Positions 49,792 through 61,815 are shown, numbered from the stretch's first letter. The stretch is 64,000 bases of DNA from Nymphaea colorata (GCF_008831285.2 NC_045150.1:15189362-15253361); one strand, 5' to 3'. The notes: a model not told the origin generated them from the sequence alone. Made by a program: numbers and translations.

Positions 49792-50718
49792 GGGGCCGTT
49801 TGATGGCCAGAAATTTATTTCTGGAAAAAAATTTCCAGAAATAAATTTCTGGAAAAAAATTTCCAAAAAAAAATTTCTGGAATTGAAGAAACGGAAAAAA
49901 TTTTCCGTTTTTCCAAAACCAGCTTGTGTTTGTTATGGAGGAATTATTTTTCTAGAAAAAAAATTCTTTGTTTGATGGAAATGGTAAGGAAGAAGGAGGA
50001 AGAAGAGAAGGAGGGAGGAGGGAGGAGGAAGAAGAGAGTGAGAGAGGAAGCATGAAGAAGGGAAGAGAAGGGAGGAAGAGGCAGAAGGAGGAGGAGGAAA
50101 AAGGGAAGAGAAAGGGAGGAAGAGGAAGAAGGAGGAGGAGGAGCAGCTCTCAACTCTCAGCTCTCAACTCTCAACTCTCAGGTTCGCCCCTATCTCCCTC
50201 TCTCTCTGTCTCTTCCTCCCTCCTTTCCTTCTTCCCTTCTTCTTCCTCCCCGTCCGTTCTTCCCTTCTTCTTCCTCCACCCTCCTTCCCTTCTTCTTTCC
50301 TCCCTCCTTCCCTTCTTCCCTTCTTCTTCCTCCCCGTTCGTTCTTCCCTTCTTCTTCCTCCTCCCTCCTTCCCTTCTTCTTTCCTCCCTCCTCCTCCTTC
50401 CTTCCCTTCTTCCTCTTCCCTCCTTCCCTTCCTCCCTTCTTCTCCTTCCCTTCTTCCCTTCTTCTTCCTCTCTCCTTCCCTTCTTCCATTCTTCTTCATC
50501 CCCATCCATTCTTCCTCCTTCCTCCAATGGTCATCAAAAAAATTTCTGGAAAAATTTTTCCACCCCTCTAGCTGGAAAATTTTTTCCGAAAATATATTTC
50601 CGAAATCACCTCCAACGGTCCAAAATTTTTTTCCATGTTTATTGAATTGAAATTTTTTTTAAAAATTTGAAATAAATTCCCTCTGCTACAGTAGATTTCC
50701 TGCCCATCAAACGGGCCC
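49792..50718. mobile_element. PIF/Harbinger-like (Tourist-type) MITE with purine/pyrimidine core
   Basis: Terminal inverted repeats GGGGCCGTTTGATGGCCAG and, inverted, GGGCCCGTTTGATGGGCAG match at 17 of 19 positions. They are flanked by TAA on both sides (49789-49791 and 50719-50721), the 3-bp target duplication of this superfamily. Next to the ends are palindromic TTTCTGGAAAAAAATTTCC-like blocks. The core is a purine arm of GGAGGAAGAAG type (about 49977-50146), a short AACTCTCAACTCTCAG spacer, and a pyrimidine arm of CTTCCCTTCTTCCTCC type (about 50186-50524). It is non-coding: long frames over it are Lys/Glu/Arg or Ser/Leu/Pro polymers. Confidence 0.85.
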
Positions 50719-51098
50719 TAAAGGAACACATTCTTTGCTGATGTGCGTATCTCGGAGATTGCTATGTTTGAAATTATTTTTGGAAAAGGAAGTTGTCTAT
50801 GAGATATTTCTTTTACCATGTGAAAGCGATATTCATGGACATTGTATATTTATATTATGTGTCCTTAATTATGTGATGAAAGAACTTTATAAATAATTCC
50901 CCTCACGTTATTTATGTGACACACACGAGTTATTTAATTATTTGAACATTTTAAGAGACATATTTTGCCTTACAAGCCGAGCTTTGAGTCTTGGTTCCCT
51001 AATCAGACTTAACACTTCTCTATTTCCCAGCCAATCGATTTACTAACAGAGCATGTTATTTGGCCTCTTTCATGGGCATAACACCCAAATCGTCCTCA

Positions 51099-51103
51099 CA
51101 TAC
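51099..51103 (+). repeat. target site duplication, left
   Basis: CATAC directly before TGTCACACC. An identical copy lies at 54525-54529. Confidence 0.75.
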
Positions 51104-54100
51104 TGTCACACCTCAACCTTTTAACGCTCAAACAATTTTTTTCTAAACATAAAACATTGAGGTGCGACTACACAACAATTCAAAAAAAAGAGGGAGCTAT
51201 GTCATTTAAAACCATGGGGCAAACTTTCAGTTATATAACAATTTCAATTCATACAAAATCACATTTATGTGTATGACAAAAATGCCTCAAACCACAACTT
51301 TGATGCGTAGCAAAAACAAGACATCAAAAAGACCAAACTATGACGCACCGGCACTACCAAAGGCCCAAAACCTCCCCAGTAAGACGTGAGTAAAGCCATC
51401 TGATCAACCTGCTGCCCCCGGTACGCCAAAACCTGAAAAAGAAACAACTGAAGGCTTAGCCTTCGTAGTATGGCAACAAGTCAGGAAAATCCCAAACCCT
51501 CTTAGGTAGGGCTCAAAACTGAGAACAATCATAAAAACAATCTATCGTCATGTCGTGTCAGGGCATAGGCACATCATTTGCCAAGAAACCCCTAACATAG
51601 ACCATGACATGAAAAGGCCACTCAAGGGCTATAGTAACACAATCTCAATCACATGCAATGCATGCTTAAACATTCTATTTCAGTCATAGCATTCACATGT
51701 CCATCAATCACATACATTTGTTCACACACATTTCATTCACATACATTCATTTCCATTAGCTTTAGTGAATTGACAATTCCTGTGGGTGCAAACACAGGGA
51801 CGTGCACACCGCGGGCGGCCCATAGCCGAGAGACAACCCCCGTGGTGGCCCAAAACAGTATGGATCCATTCATTCACTGCAACGGTAGATCACTCATCCA
51901 TGGATGTGTGAATTCCAAGAAGAGATACTTAGCCTTCCCTAAGACACCCAGGTTGGGAAGGCGGGAGCCCAACGCTCCATACACATCACACAACAGTACT
52001 CTGGGGCCTTGCACCGCCTGTGCTCCGAACAGGCGAGACCAGTGGCGAAAACAGGACGTCTCCTAACCATATAGCCACATCCCACTGGCCTCTCATCTCT
52101 TATTCTTTCATTATTATCATTATAATAGCACATTCACAAAATGACTGGCTAGCTCATGAGGTTGGTACACTTTACGAGTACACCCACACCTCCAATTGCC
52201 TCCACACGAGATCTACACATAACATTAATAGTTATATTTAACCGTCATACAATATGGGTATAACTACCCTCCAATTTCAATCAATTGCATTATTGCCCAT
52301 GGCAATACATATGCAACAAATCATAACATTCACATCTTATCAAACACATCAATCAGATCTTTCAAAACTTGGCCAAATCCCGGAGAGTAGTCTCGATCCG
52401 TGATGGCTCGTAGCTGTCCTATGAAATATGATGCTCTCTAATGCACAATCGGGGTCGAGGAGACACTCGACTCGATACCCCACCTCATCTGTCCCAAGCA
52501 GTTATCAATTCTAGCATGCACATGCAAATGCGTAACAGTTTTCAAAACAAGCTTCTAATAGCTTTCTAAAACAGAACTTGTCACATGACAAATCATTCAC
52601 CATCACACACATCAATCACACCTTTCAAAACTTAGCCAAACCATTGAGAGTAGTCTCGATCTGTGATTGGCTTGTATCTGTCCTAGACAATTATCATTCT
52701 AAGATGCTTTCTAATGCATAATTGGGGTCGAGGAGATACTCGACTCGATACCCCACCTCATCTGTCCTAAACAGTTAACAATTCTAGCATGCATATGCAA
52801 ATGTGTAACATTTTCAAAACATGCTTCTCATAGTCTTTCAAAACAAATCATATCATATATCAAACAATTTGCATGCATACACACATTCATTCACAACCAA
52901 TCCATCAATCACATCACAATCCTAGGATCTCACGATCCTAGGAACACACATTCACACAATTGCCAAGGTAGGGATTTGCCTGGAATGTCGTCATACCTAT
53001 CGCGCACTCACTAAACACCTCAAACTACGACACACGTTGATCAAGGCCTACTTAACGTGCCCGGTGTACCTGCAAACATAACCAAATGGTAAGTTCTCTA
53101 CTCGTTTCGCTTACAATCGATACAAATCTGAAAATACCATCATCGAGGCATGTCTTCACCTCAAATGAGTGTCGACCCACGAAACCCTCCAAAAAGGTTC
53201 TCTACCCAACCCACGAGGTTTCCACGAACGATTAGAACTCAAAACTTATTCGACTTATCACATGTACGATTCTCACTTGTTTTCCTTAGTTGAGGTGTCT
53301 TCCCCACCATAAGAATCTCAACATACAACGTATATGCACATCAATAGAAGCATATTTTCCCTAAGCTCACCAAAACGATTCTAACGTTCTCCACAACAAT
53401 ACAATCTCTACCATGCTTCCTAATTACTTCGAAAATCAACCCACCATGCTTATAAGATCACTGTAGATATGGATCATCGTCCCTCCACTTGAGTCCTAGA
53501 CCTTCCCCAAAATAGCGACATCGTCCCTCCACTTGAGTCCTAATTCTTAATTCTAGCATGCTCAAACAATAATTATACGTACTCCAACAGAAAATTTACA
53601 ACAATCTAGGCTCGGTTAGGTCTCGCTCACCCCAATCAAAGAGTCCGAACTGCTGCGATGCTTCCGGCAGCCACCTCAAGCGTTCAACGATCCCCAAATG
53701 GCAAAAACCATGCAATGCTGCCACCAATAATGACTTCTAGTCACTGTTATGAGGGAAGAACGCGTCCCCAACTGCAATCCAATCCAACAGCCACATGAGA
53801 ATCAAAATCGACGAAAAGGGAGGTTTAAAAGAGGGGTTTGTCATTAGAAGTGTTCCACAATAGCAGTGTGGGGGGCTGAAGACGAGTGAGAGAGGGGGAA
53901 CCAAGGGTTCGGGTGAGAGAGAAGGGTCTGGCGCAAGAGAGAAGGAAAGACGTAAGGGACTGTTTGGTTGAGGGAGAGGGCTCGAGCAAAGGGCATGGGC
54001 AAAGAGAGAGTGAGAGAGAATGTAGAGGAAGGCGTGACCAAAGAGACGCGAGAGTGTGCTGGGAGAGAGAACAATGACACATAAGGAAGAGACAGACACA

Positions 54101-54524
54101 GAGAGTTAAAGAGACCGCAGAGAGAGAGAGATGCGAGTAAGGAGCACGAGAGAAAGAGGGGCATTCAACGAAGAGCAATCGGGCCTACCTTTGATGGGTC
54201 TGAATCCTATCGCCTACTGGACTGAGGGAGAGGCATCAGAAGAGGAAAACAGCGAAAGAGGTTGGAGGAGAAGAAAGAAGAGAGGGGAATTGGTGGCTTA
54301 CCTATGCGCCACCACCGCCGTCGCCCTTCACCTTCTCCGCTGCTGTCATCTCTTCTGCCTCCTTCTTCTCTGTGCTATGTGCAACCCAGTGGGACGAGGG
54401 AGAAGAGGTAAGGTCGAGGGAGAAGACACGAGAGAAGGGGCGTCGGGCTCCTCTTCGCGTGGAGCTCGGGTCCGAGTTTAGACCCTGATCCGACCCGACC
54501 TGCCCAGAAGTTCGTTACGTTACA
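51104..54524. mobile_element. probable solo LTR (3.4 kb) with 5-bp target duplication
   Basis: The segment begins TGTCACACC and ends ACGTTACA, so it has TG..CA ends. It is flanked by CATAC on both sides (51099-51103 and 54525-54529), as left by LTR element integration. No retroviral domain was found inside, and the ends are not repeated internally. A single LTR left by recombination is therefore the simplest reading; a non-autonomous element is the alternative. Inside are a 263-bp tandem duplication, a 24-bp duplication (CATCGTCCCTCCACTTGAGT near 53477 and 53523) and a GAGAGAG-rich stretch at 53880-54135. Confidence 0.75.
52344..52860 (+). repeat. 263-bp tandem duplication inside the solo LTR
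   Basis: Units 52344-52606 and 52607-52860 share GAGAGTAGTCTCGATC, GGGGTCGAGGAGA, ACTCGACTCGATACCCCACC and ATTCTAGCATGCA at the same spacing. About 85-90% alike by eye. Confidence 0.85.
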
Positions 54525-54529
54525 CATAC
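54525..54529 (+). repeat. target site duplication, right
   Basis: CATAC directly after ACGTTACA. Confidence 0.75.
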
Positions 54530-55053
54530 TATATACTGTTTGATCTAATGTGCTTCTACACGCAATGAGGGTTAGAGTAAAATCTTTTGTCAATTTTGCC
54601 TTCTGAATGAATCTATATTGATTTTAAATCGGAGCTTTGGGTATTTATTTATATATATATGTTAGATGTTCATAAACATCAATCAAATTATTGTTCAGAT
54701 TGTTTTCGAGATTGTTTGATACCAATAACAAATTGTTACTATCCAGTGAAACGGCTTCAATTTTTTGGGCATATGCATGGAACCCTGTAAAATAATATTC
54801 CTTCAATCTAGCCCAAATTTTTAGAGAGAATCATTGGATATGGACAATCTGCTATGTCTGTCAAATGGCTCTTGGGCTGTATGAAAACAGTAACAGTATC
54901 CATGCATCTGGTAAAAAAAATAAGCAAATGCACAGAACACATTTTAAAGTGTGCAATGAATCTAATCAATTTTTGTGTTTAATGCAAGGTACAGTAATAT
55001 AAAGTTACTATAGGGAAAAAAGTTACTATAGGAAAACGGCTCTTAAAAGAGAG

Positions 55054-55108
<55 letters not shown>

Positions 55109-55401
55109 CTTGTTGAATGATGAAAATTTCAAAATTTGTGGATGAAAATGCCATAAATCATTATTAAAGTCACTACAACTGTGGCCTCACCATAAGTCAT
55201 CACTAATATGTAGTGGGCTTTTCTTGGTAATAAATTTTAAAATTTTAGCCATCTAACATTTGGCAGTACTGATTCTTTGTCCGGGTTGCTTTCCTTTTTT
55301 TCTTTCCAGTTGCAACTTGCTTTGGCACTTTAGGAAGGCTGCACTACAAGCTAGAGTGATGTAAGGGCAGAGGAAGAATAGTTGCCAAATGGTACTTGAA
55401 A

Positions 55402-55405
<4 letters not shown>
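54530..55405. other. intergenic with (TA)n at 55056-55104
   Basis: No gene seen. Confidence 0.5.

Positions 55406-55479
<74 letters not shown>
55406..55479. repeat. (TA)n microsatellite
   Basis: About 37 TA units abutting the foldback. Confidence 0.95.
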
Positions 55480-55746
<267 letters not shown>

Positions 55747-58468
55747 AAAATGTTAAAGTTTATGGGATTCAGATGGAGAGCTGCTGGGAGAGAGTCTACC
55801 TATCTACCTATCTTTATTAAGAAAAGTTCCTAGGATTCAAGAATTGGATGTTGGATTAGATTTTTTTAGCTGTCTCACCTTTAATGATCGATTTTTTTTT
55901 TTACTATTGATATATGCTTTACATCTATATATTTAATAAGATTTGAAAAGCAACTTAAAATTCTAGTAATTTATTGAAAACGTATTTGGGGAGGCATAAT
56001 ATGAGGATCCAGGAAAAGGAAAATAATGTTTGGAATATTTTTTAGAATATATTTTCTAGCTAGAAGTCATTCTTAATTCCACCATAATGATTGCAAGAAT
56101 AGTCATAGTCTCTAGCATCCTTCCACCAAATGCTTTGAACAAAATGTTCAACTACTCGTGTTAGTGGCCTCAATACCACATGTCCCTATATGTGGGAGGG
56201 AGGGAGATGCTTTCAAAGATCTGCATCCCCACCTGTTATTCAACATGTTGCTTGACGTCGGCTTCTCGGTTATTTTTTTCGTCATCATTGTCGTCGTCAT
56301 CATCCTCCTTTATTTTTAGTGATTATCGTCGTTACCATCTTCTTAGTAAGTACTGCCGACTAAGGAAAGGCTACAGACTTAAATCTTTGAATTTTGTGCT
56401 TAGCTTGTTTTCTTGGAGGCGTCAGATGAGACGAATGCCTGCATTCTTGGGAAAAGATAAATAAATTCACAGGCAAGCCTGCTCGTGTTAAGTGGACTTC
56501 TAAGATATGTTCATCCTTGTCTTGAAGCCATACAGTGACGTATTCAAAGAAGGACTTAATATCTTTATTGCATCAAAATTTACTTAAATACTTGCCTATA
56601 TATAAGCTTTTAATCAATTATAAGTTTTAAGCAAAAATTTCTGCTTGAGGTGCATATTGATGCTCTTGATTCTAAGAGAAGTGATCAATGACGTTGAACT
56701 AAATAAATTTTTGTATAAATAAAAAAATAACATTTTGGACAATGTTCTTATGCATAAAGGCTTGATGCCTAAAAGTTAGGATCACTATAGAAGCATACTT
56801 TATTAGGTATCATGATATTGAAACAAAAAAGAGAAAATATTGTAGATTCTGATACTTTCAGCTTGGTAAAATTGGGCAGTCTTTCAGGCAAGAACACCAT
56901 TAATTTTGTCAAAGCAAAAATGCCAATAAAAGTGAGTTTCCTGCTCTAGAAAAATGTGGAAAGTAGTGTAGCAATTTATGATGTACAACTGAAACTAGTA
57001 ATCACTTTCACTTGAAAATTAAAGGTTTAGAAAATTAATTCTCTACTAAAATACTGATAAATTTATTCAAATATTTGAAACTTGAACTGTGATTTCACAT
57101 ATGCACCAAACTCGGTCAGTGGGATTTGCGAGCGAAAAAACGAAAGTCAAAGTGGTGCCAGCATTTATATGGTGTTAAGCACCATCACGTGCATCACAAC
57201 CCATCAGACCAATCGACTTTGCCCAAAGTTGTTATCCAGAGCAACCCTTATTTAGAAAGCTTAGCAACACTACAATCAATACAACTGTTGAATTACCTAG
57301 ACACATGAGGGCTTGGTATAGATCACTGCCCACATCAGCAGAACAAAAGTTTCATTGAAACGAATTAAAATTACATTGTGATGTATTGAGTACTCACATC
57401 AGATCTTAGCCAATGGCATGGTTGCCCCTTTACCTGAAAAATACTAGCTTCGCCACTGGTTGAATTTCATGAGGTAACTCTGACTTATGTAGCTAAATTC
57501 AACCCTGGACAAAGAAAAAGAAGATTCAAATGGCAGTTGTTCGTAAGCTTTGTATTAGAGCCAAACCGACAAGGCTCCCTTGCCTTGCCTGCAATATATA
57601 TTATAGCCAAGGACGATTGGGTCGTCCTCAGAATCCAGCAGCGACGTCAGCAATGAAGCCATCGGATTGTCCTTGCTGCTAAAACCAAATATAATATTGG
57701 ATGAGTTGGTGGGAGAACACCCGCGGTGACATCGGTGTTGTCAATATCATATGGCGTCAGCCCGTATATCGGTCGATACCCCATCATATGCCATAACCCA
57801 CACGAAACTAGACAGATCGGTTGCGTCAATAGCGTCGGCCGCCTTATGAGCCAGGCCTATGTCACATCCTATGGACAAGAATAATGCCTTCTTGACACTT
57901 TTTTTTTTTTTAGACATAAAAGCATGGTCATACAATACAAAATTGTTTTTACATCTAATATTGATATATTATATTTCACTAAATAATAATAATCTTTTTA
58001 AGAATAGCACGTATTTCAAAATCATAACATTCTTCCGTCGACATTGCTATATCGAACTAATATCGATTTAACAAAAAAAAAAGTTTTTCAATCATTTTTC
58101 AAATTCATCTAAATCTTCAATAAATTAATAAAGACCAATAGGGGCCTGCCCGATCGGCCGACACATCTGTCAGCAAGGCAGCCAGTATGGTGCCTATACC
58201 GACACTGACAACACTGTCCAAATACCTTACCTCACTGGCTGCATCCTTGCCAAAGATGTCCAAATAACTTGATATCCCAAAATATTGTAGCCGGTACTCC
58301 ACTGTTTTTATTGCATAAAATGAGTAAAAAGGAACAGAATACCGCAGCAATTTTGTAGTAACTTCACCCAACTGAGAAGCTCGAGTGGATTAGCTCGCTT
58401 ATCTGTAGTCCAGGCTCATCCCATCTTCACCTATTTAAGTTAGTTTGTTTCTTAGTCATGAATCAAAC
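55747..58468. other. intergenic, no gene seen
   Basis: Short frames only. 57590-58370 is GC-richer, with recurring CGGTC/GATCGG-type words in what looks like decayed repeat DNA. Confidence 0.45.
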
Positions 58469-58582
58469 CAGTGGCAGAGCCACATTATAGCTGCTATGAG
58501 CAATTGTCCACACCAGACCATAGAATTTGTTTGATTTACATTAAGAGTATCTCTTAACCAGAAGTTTTTGACTCTGCCACTG
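58469..58582. repeat. small inverted-repeat element
   Basis: Ends CAGTGGCAGAGCCA and, inverted, CAGTGGCAGAGTCA. 114 bp. A target duplication is not evident. Such CAGTGGC ends are common in small plant transposons. Confidence 0.5.
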
Positions 58583-58627
58583 AGTTTGAGTTGCCCTATC
58601 AATAACTATTCCTGTCAAACTTCAAAA

Positions 58628-58847
58628 CAGGGGTGAAGATACATGGGGTTTATATGGGCCGTGTACTCATCCGAGCTACTCTAAAACCTTAAATCTATAT
58701 TTATATTTAGGTGGATTTCGGTCTAATTATATGGAGCATCTCCACCAGACCCGGGTTATTGTCCTGTGAACCTAAGTACACTTGGCTGTTAACTATATAT
58801 CTAGTGCCTCACAAAAATAAAAAATAAAAAAACCAATTCCACCCCTG
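58628..58847. mobile_element. possible hAT-type MITE
   Basis: CAGGGGTGAA at the left and CAGGGGTGGAATTGG on the inverted right end. Flanks CTTCAAAA and TTTCAAAT agree at 6 of 8, fitting a degenerate 8-bp duplication. 220 bp, non-coding. Confidence 0.55.
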
Positions 58848-59523
58848 TTTCAAATTCATGAGACAAGGATTTATCGTCCCAATGAGATCAGGTGCTGATT
58901 TATTACAAAGCAAGATGAAATTCTATTATGAGACGAAGAAAGTAGGTATGCTTAAAATTATCAATACTAGGCTGTTAGCTGGAAGTTCCTGGCTAACACT
59001 ATTTTACTTTATCTACAAAGACTAACCAGTGAAATTAGCAATTTGGAACATAAAGAAAAGGTACCGCAATCGGCTTAAAGTGATATCATATTGGTACATA
59101 TAGATAAATGTTGATGTACAGAGTATAAGAGCAAAGAATATTTATTTATTCAGCTATAACATGAATTATTATGTCTCCGCTCTTGGATGTGAACATGCAA
59201 TTAAGCAATGACCATGTTGCTTATGAATAAAACATGCTTTTTATTACTTTATTTGAATAAACGTTAAATTCTAATTGTGTGATAAAAAAAGGAAAAAATG
59301 AACATCATCAGGATCGCAGCTCGACACTCCTGCTTTGCGGTAAAAAAACGCATATTACTGCCAAACAGCCCCAACGGAGACACCATTGATGTTAGATTCA
59401 CACCACAATACAGCATTAGCTAGTCATTCTTTTCTTGTAAATCTTTTAAATTTTATGTTGAAGACAAAGATCTAGATCTGGATCTGGATTTTCATGGGCA
59501 GATCTGTTTTTGGACTCACATAT

Positions 59524-60285
59524 AAGGCTGGGCGTCGGGTCGGGAAAATCCCGGCCCGGCCCGGCGGCGGCCCGGTCGGCCCGACTACCTCCCCGCTTCC
59601 CCCCTTCCCATCTCCCTCCCCCTTCCCCTTCCCCCTTCTCGTCTCCCTCCCTCTTCCCCTTCCCCCCTTCCCGTCTCCCCCCGCCAGTACGTACTCCATG
59701 AGCGCCGCCGCCTCTATCTGACTAGGGTGGTGCTTCAGCCGGTGCGTCAGCGGGTCGGCGAACTGCGGCTTCCCCTGCATCACCTCGCAGAACATGGCGG
59801 ACAGCAGCTCCGCCAGCAAAGCTACCACGTTCGCATCGTAGCACACCAGGCACGCCATCGCCGCCCCGACGGACGTGCCGCTAACGATGGCCAGCCCTTC
59901 CTTGGGCTGCAGCTCGAACCTCTCCTCCACTGGGTCGCCGTGACAGTCGCGACGAAGCCGGGCCGGGAGACGGGAGGGGGAGGCCGCAGGGAAGGGTAAG
60001 TCCGGTGGTGGCTCCTGCGCCCCATCTCCTTCTTCCTCCTCCTCTCCGCTCCCTGCTAAAGTCCGGCGGTGGCTCCTGCGCTCCGGGAGGGAGACGGGAG
60101 GGGGAGCCGGGCCATCGAGCGTCGGCATACCAAACGGGCCGGGCTGGGCCTCATTTTGGGTGGACCAGCCCGGTACCCGGCCCGGCAATATTACGGGCCG
60201 GGCCCTGGCCCGGGCTTCAGGCCCAACGGGCCAACCCAGGCTGAGGAAAACCTGGCCTGGCCGGCCCGGCCCGATACCCACCCCT
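59524..60285. mobile_element. GC-rich TIR element carrying a captured PAL fragment
   Basis: AAGGCTGGGCGTCGGG at the left matches AGGGGTGGGTATCGGG on the inverted right end at 12 of 16 positions. Both continue into CGGGCCGGGC-type sequence. Flanks share ACTCAC (from 59514 and from 60286), perhaps the remains of a target duplication. The inside is very GC-rich relative to the surroundings and contains a coding fragment of PAL on the minus strand. This architecture is that of a gene-capturing DNA transposon (Pack-type); the superfamily is not settled. Confidence 0.55.
59680..59918 (-). pseudogene. PAL: phenylalanine ammonia-lyase (PAL) exon fragment
   Basis: About 80 codons read [20 protein letters not shown], then [20 protein letters not shown], then [20 protein letters not shown], then [13 protein letters not shown]. 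This is the highly conserved region of PAL after the MIO-forming Ala-Ser-Gly loop. It contains the [10 protein letters not shown] stretch and the KLKHHPGQIEAA-like stretch, the latter with HPSQ. PAL converts phenylalanine to cinnamate at the entry of phenylpropanoid metabolism. Here the Ala-Ser-Gly catalytic loop, the N-terminal domain and the C-terminal third are absent, and the frame runs into low-complexity GC-rich sequence on both sides. It cannot encode an active enzyme. It is best read as a transposon-captured piece. Confidence 0.85.
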
Positions 60286-60595
60286 ACTCACTACAGCCAT
60301 GACAAAGCATGCCATAGACACCATGTGCTAGGTTTCTCCTCCTTGCAGTTGGAGGTGGTTATATATGTTGTTCCTGAGTATACATTTTCATGCGTCATTT
60401 TAATACAGACAACATGATTAATACAAAAAAAACTTTTTATAATGAGAAAAAAGAAAACCATGAAAAGTAGGTTTAATGATTCGATAAGGATCAAACTTGT
60501 TAGTTCATATATGCATATCGTTATAATCAATTTATGTCTCTAAGCGGTGAAAAAATATCTTCATTTTTTTTGTCTTGCTCATAAAGTTATCTCAT

Positions 60596-60890
60596 TTTTT
60601 CATAAATATTTTATTATCTCATAAACATTATTTCATACTTATATTTATTGTTATCATATACATCATTCTATTATCTCATTATCTCATAAATCTTTTGTTA
60701 TCTCACACACATTATCTCAATGTTTAGCATTATCTCATACATCTATCATTATTTTACACCTATTTGTTATCTCATACTTATTTGTTATTTAATATATATT
60801 TATTATATTATACCTATTTATTATTTTATACACTTGTTATCTCATGAATTTGCATATGAAATGTTTGAACATGAATCGACATACACTAGG
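60596..60890 (+). repeat. left arm, TTATCTCATA array
   Basis: About fifteen diverged copies of a word like TTATCTCATA, spaced irregularly at about 10-25 bp. The arm ends with AAATGTTTGAACATGAATCG. Confidence 0.8.
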
Positions 60891-61078
60891 CAGAACTCAG
60901 TCTCCTTTGCGGTGGGCACATCATCGCCTGCCTCATCCTTCATTAACTCACGCTGAATCAGATCCAGTTCCACTGGTGATAAGGCTTTAACACAAGTCCC
61001 TTTCATGATGGATTTTTGCAGACTTTCTGATTCAAAAATTAAGCACATTGGTACGTAAAGATCAAATATTCTTGGCAA
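60880..61078 (-). pseudogene. possible captured exon, unrecognised protein
   Basis: The minus-strand frame encodes PRIFDLYVPMCLIFESESLQ, then SIMKGTCVKALSPVELDLIQ, then RELMKDEAGDDVPTAKETEF. This has the balanced composition of real protein and is unlike the low-complexity frames around it. It is preceded by a pyrimidine-rich stretch ending in CAAG (an acceptor-like signal) and breaks off at the array of the left arm. I do not recognise the family. It could be a host exon carried inside the foldback element, or a chance frame. Confidence 0.35.
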
Positions 61079-61169
61079 AGCAAAAATGAAGACTTTTAAA
61101 AGAACGAAAAAGGGTTATGAAAAAGTTTACAATTCAAATGTACATTTTTTTATAAAAAAAAAATCTAAG

Positions 61170-61209
61170 GATACCCCAACTCTTCTTCTGATACCCCAAC
61201 TCTTCTTCT
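61170..61209 (+). repeat. exact 20-bp tandem duplication
   Basis: GATACCCCAACTCTTCTTCT occurs twice in a row. Confidence 0.95.
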
Positions 61210-61729
61210 GCACGCCCCTATCCACAAACTCAATCTCAAAATGGTCATATACGGAAGGACTCTTAAGCAGGAAGAAAAAAATAATTCCTTGAATGATTAC
61301 GAAACACAATATTACATTTAAAGTTGGCCCCAAAACAGTTGAGCACATATTTATTATAAAATTTTTAAACCTTATTGCAGGTGCCCCAAAACAGTTTTCT
61401 AACTAAACTTTTAATATAAAATAGACGCAATTTCAAACCGATTCGAATGTACTTAGTTGCTTAAGATCTTAGACATCGGAACAACAAGAACCACTGCCCC
61501 AACATGACCCCAGTTCGTGCCCCTAAACATGAGTCTCAAATCCAGCCCGGTGAATCCTAATTTACTCCAATGGACCGGAAAAAAAAAGAAAGACGAAAAG
61601 AAGGTTTCAGCCTTAGAAATTTGGCTTCCCTACAATCGGTGCTCCTCAATTAAAAATTTCTAACTCCATCTTTAGATATCATTATGTCACCAGTATCTCA
61701 TCAAATAGGTTTCTAGGTCACAACATTAA

Positions 61730-61815
61730 GAGGCCATTTGATGACATGAATACTACTGCATTTTTTGGAATTTTGCGTCCTAAACAACATAGTGTTTCAG
61801 TTACCAAACGCCCTC
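61730..61815. mobile_element. 86-bp Harbinger-like MITE
   Basis: GAGGCCATTTGATGACATGAA at the left and, inverted, GAGGGCGTTTGGTAACTGAA at the right. TAA occurs on both sides (61727-61729, 61816-61818). The ends resemble those of the 927-bp element at 49792-50718. Confidence 0.65.

Noticed and set aside
49968-50645. 225-codon frame, Lys/Glu-rich then Ser/Leu/Pro-rich, and overlapping frames on the other strand
   Set aside because: Product of the purine and pyrimidine arms of the MITE. No domain; both strands are equally open.
53737-54481. Overlapping frames of 100-127 codons near the right part of the solo LTR
   Set aside because: Produced by GAGAGAG-rich DNA. Ser/Leu-rich content, no conserved domain.
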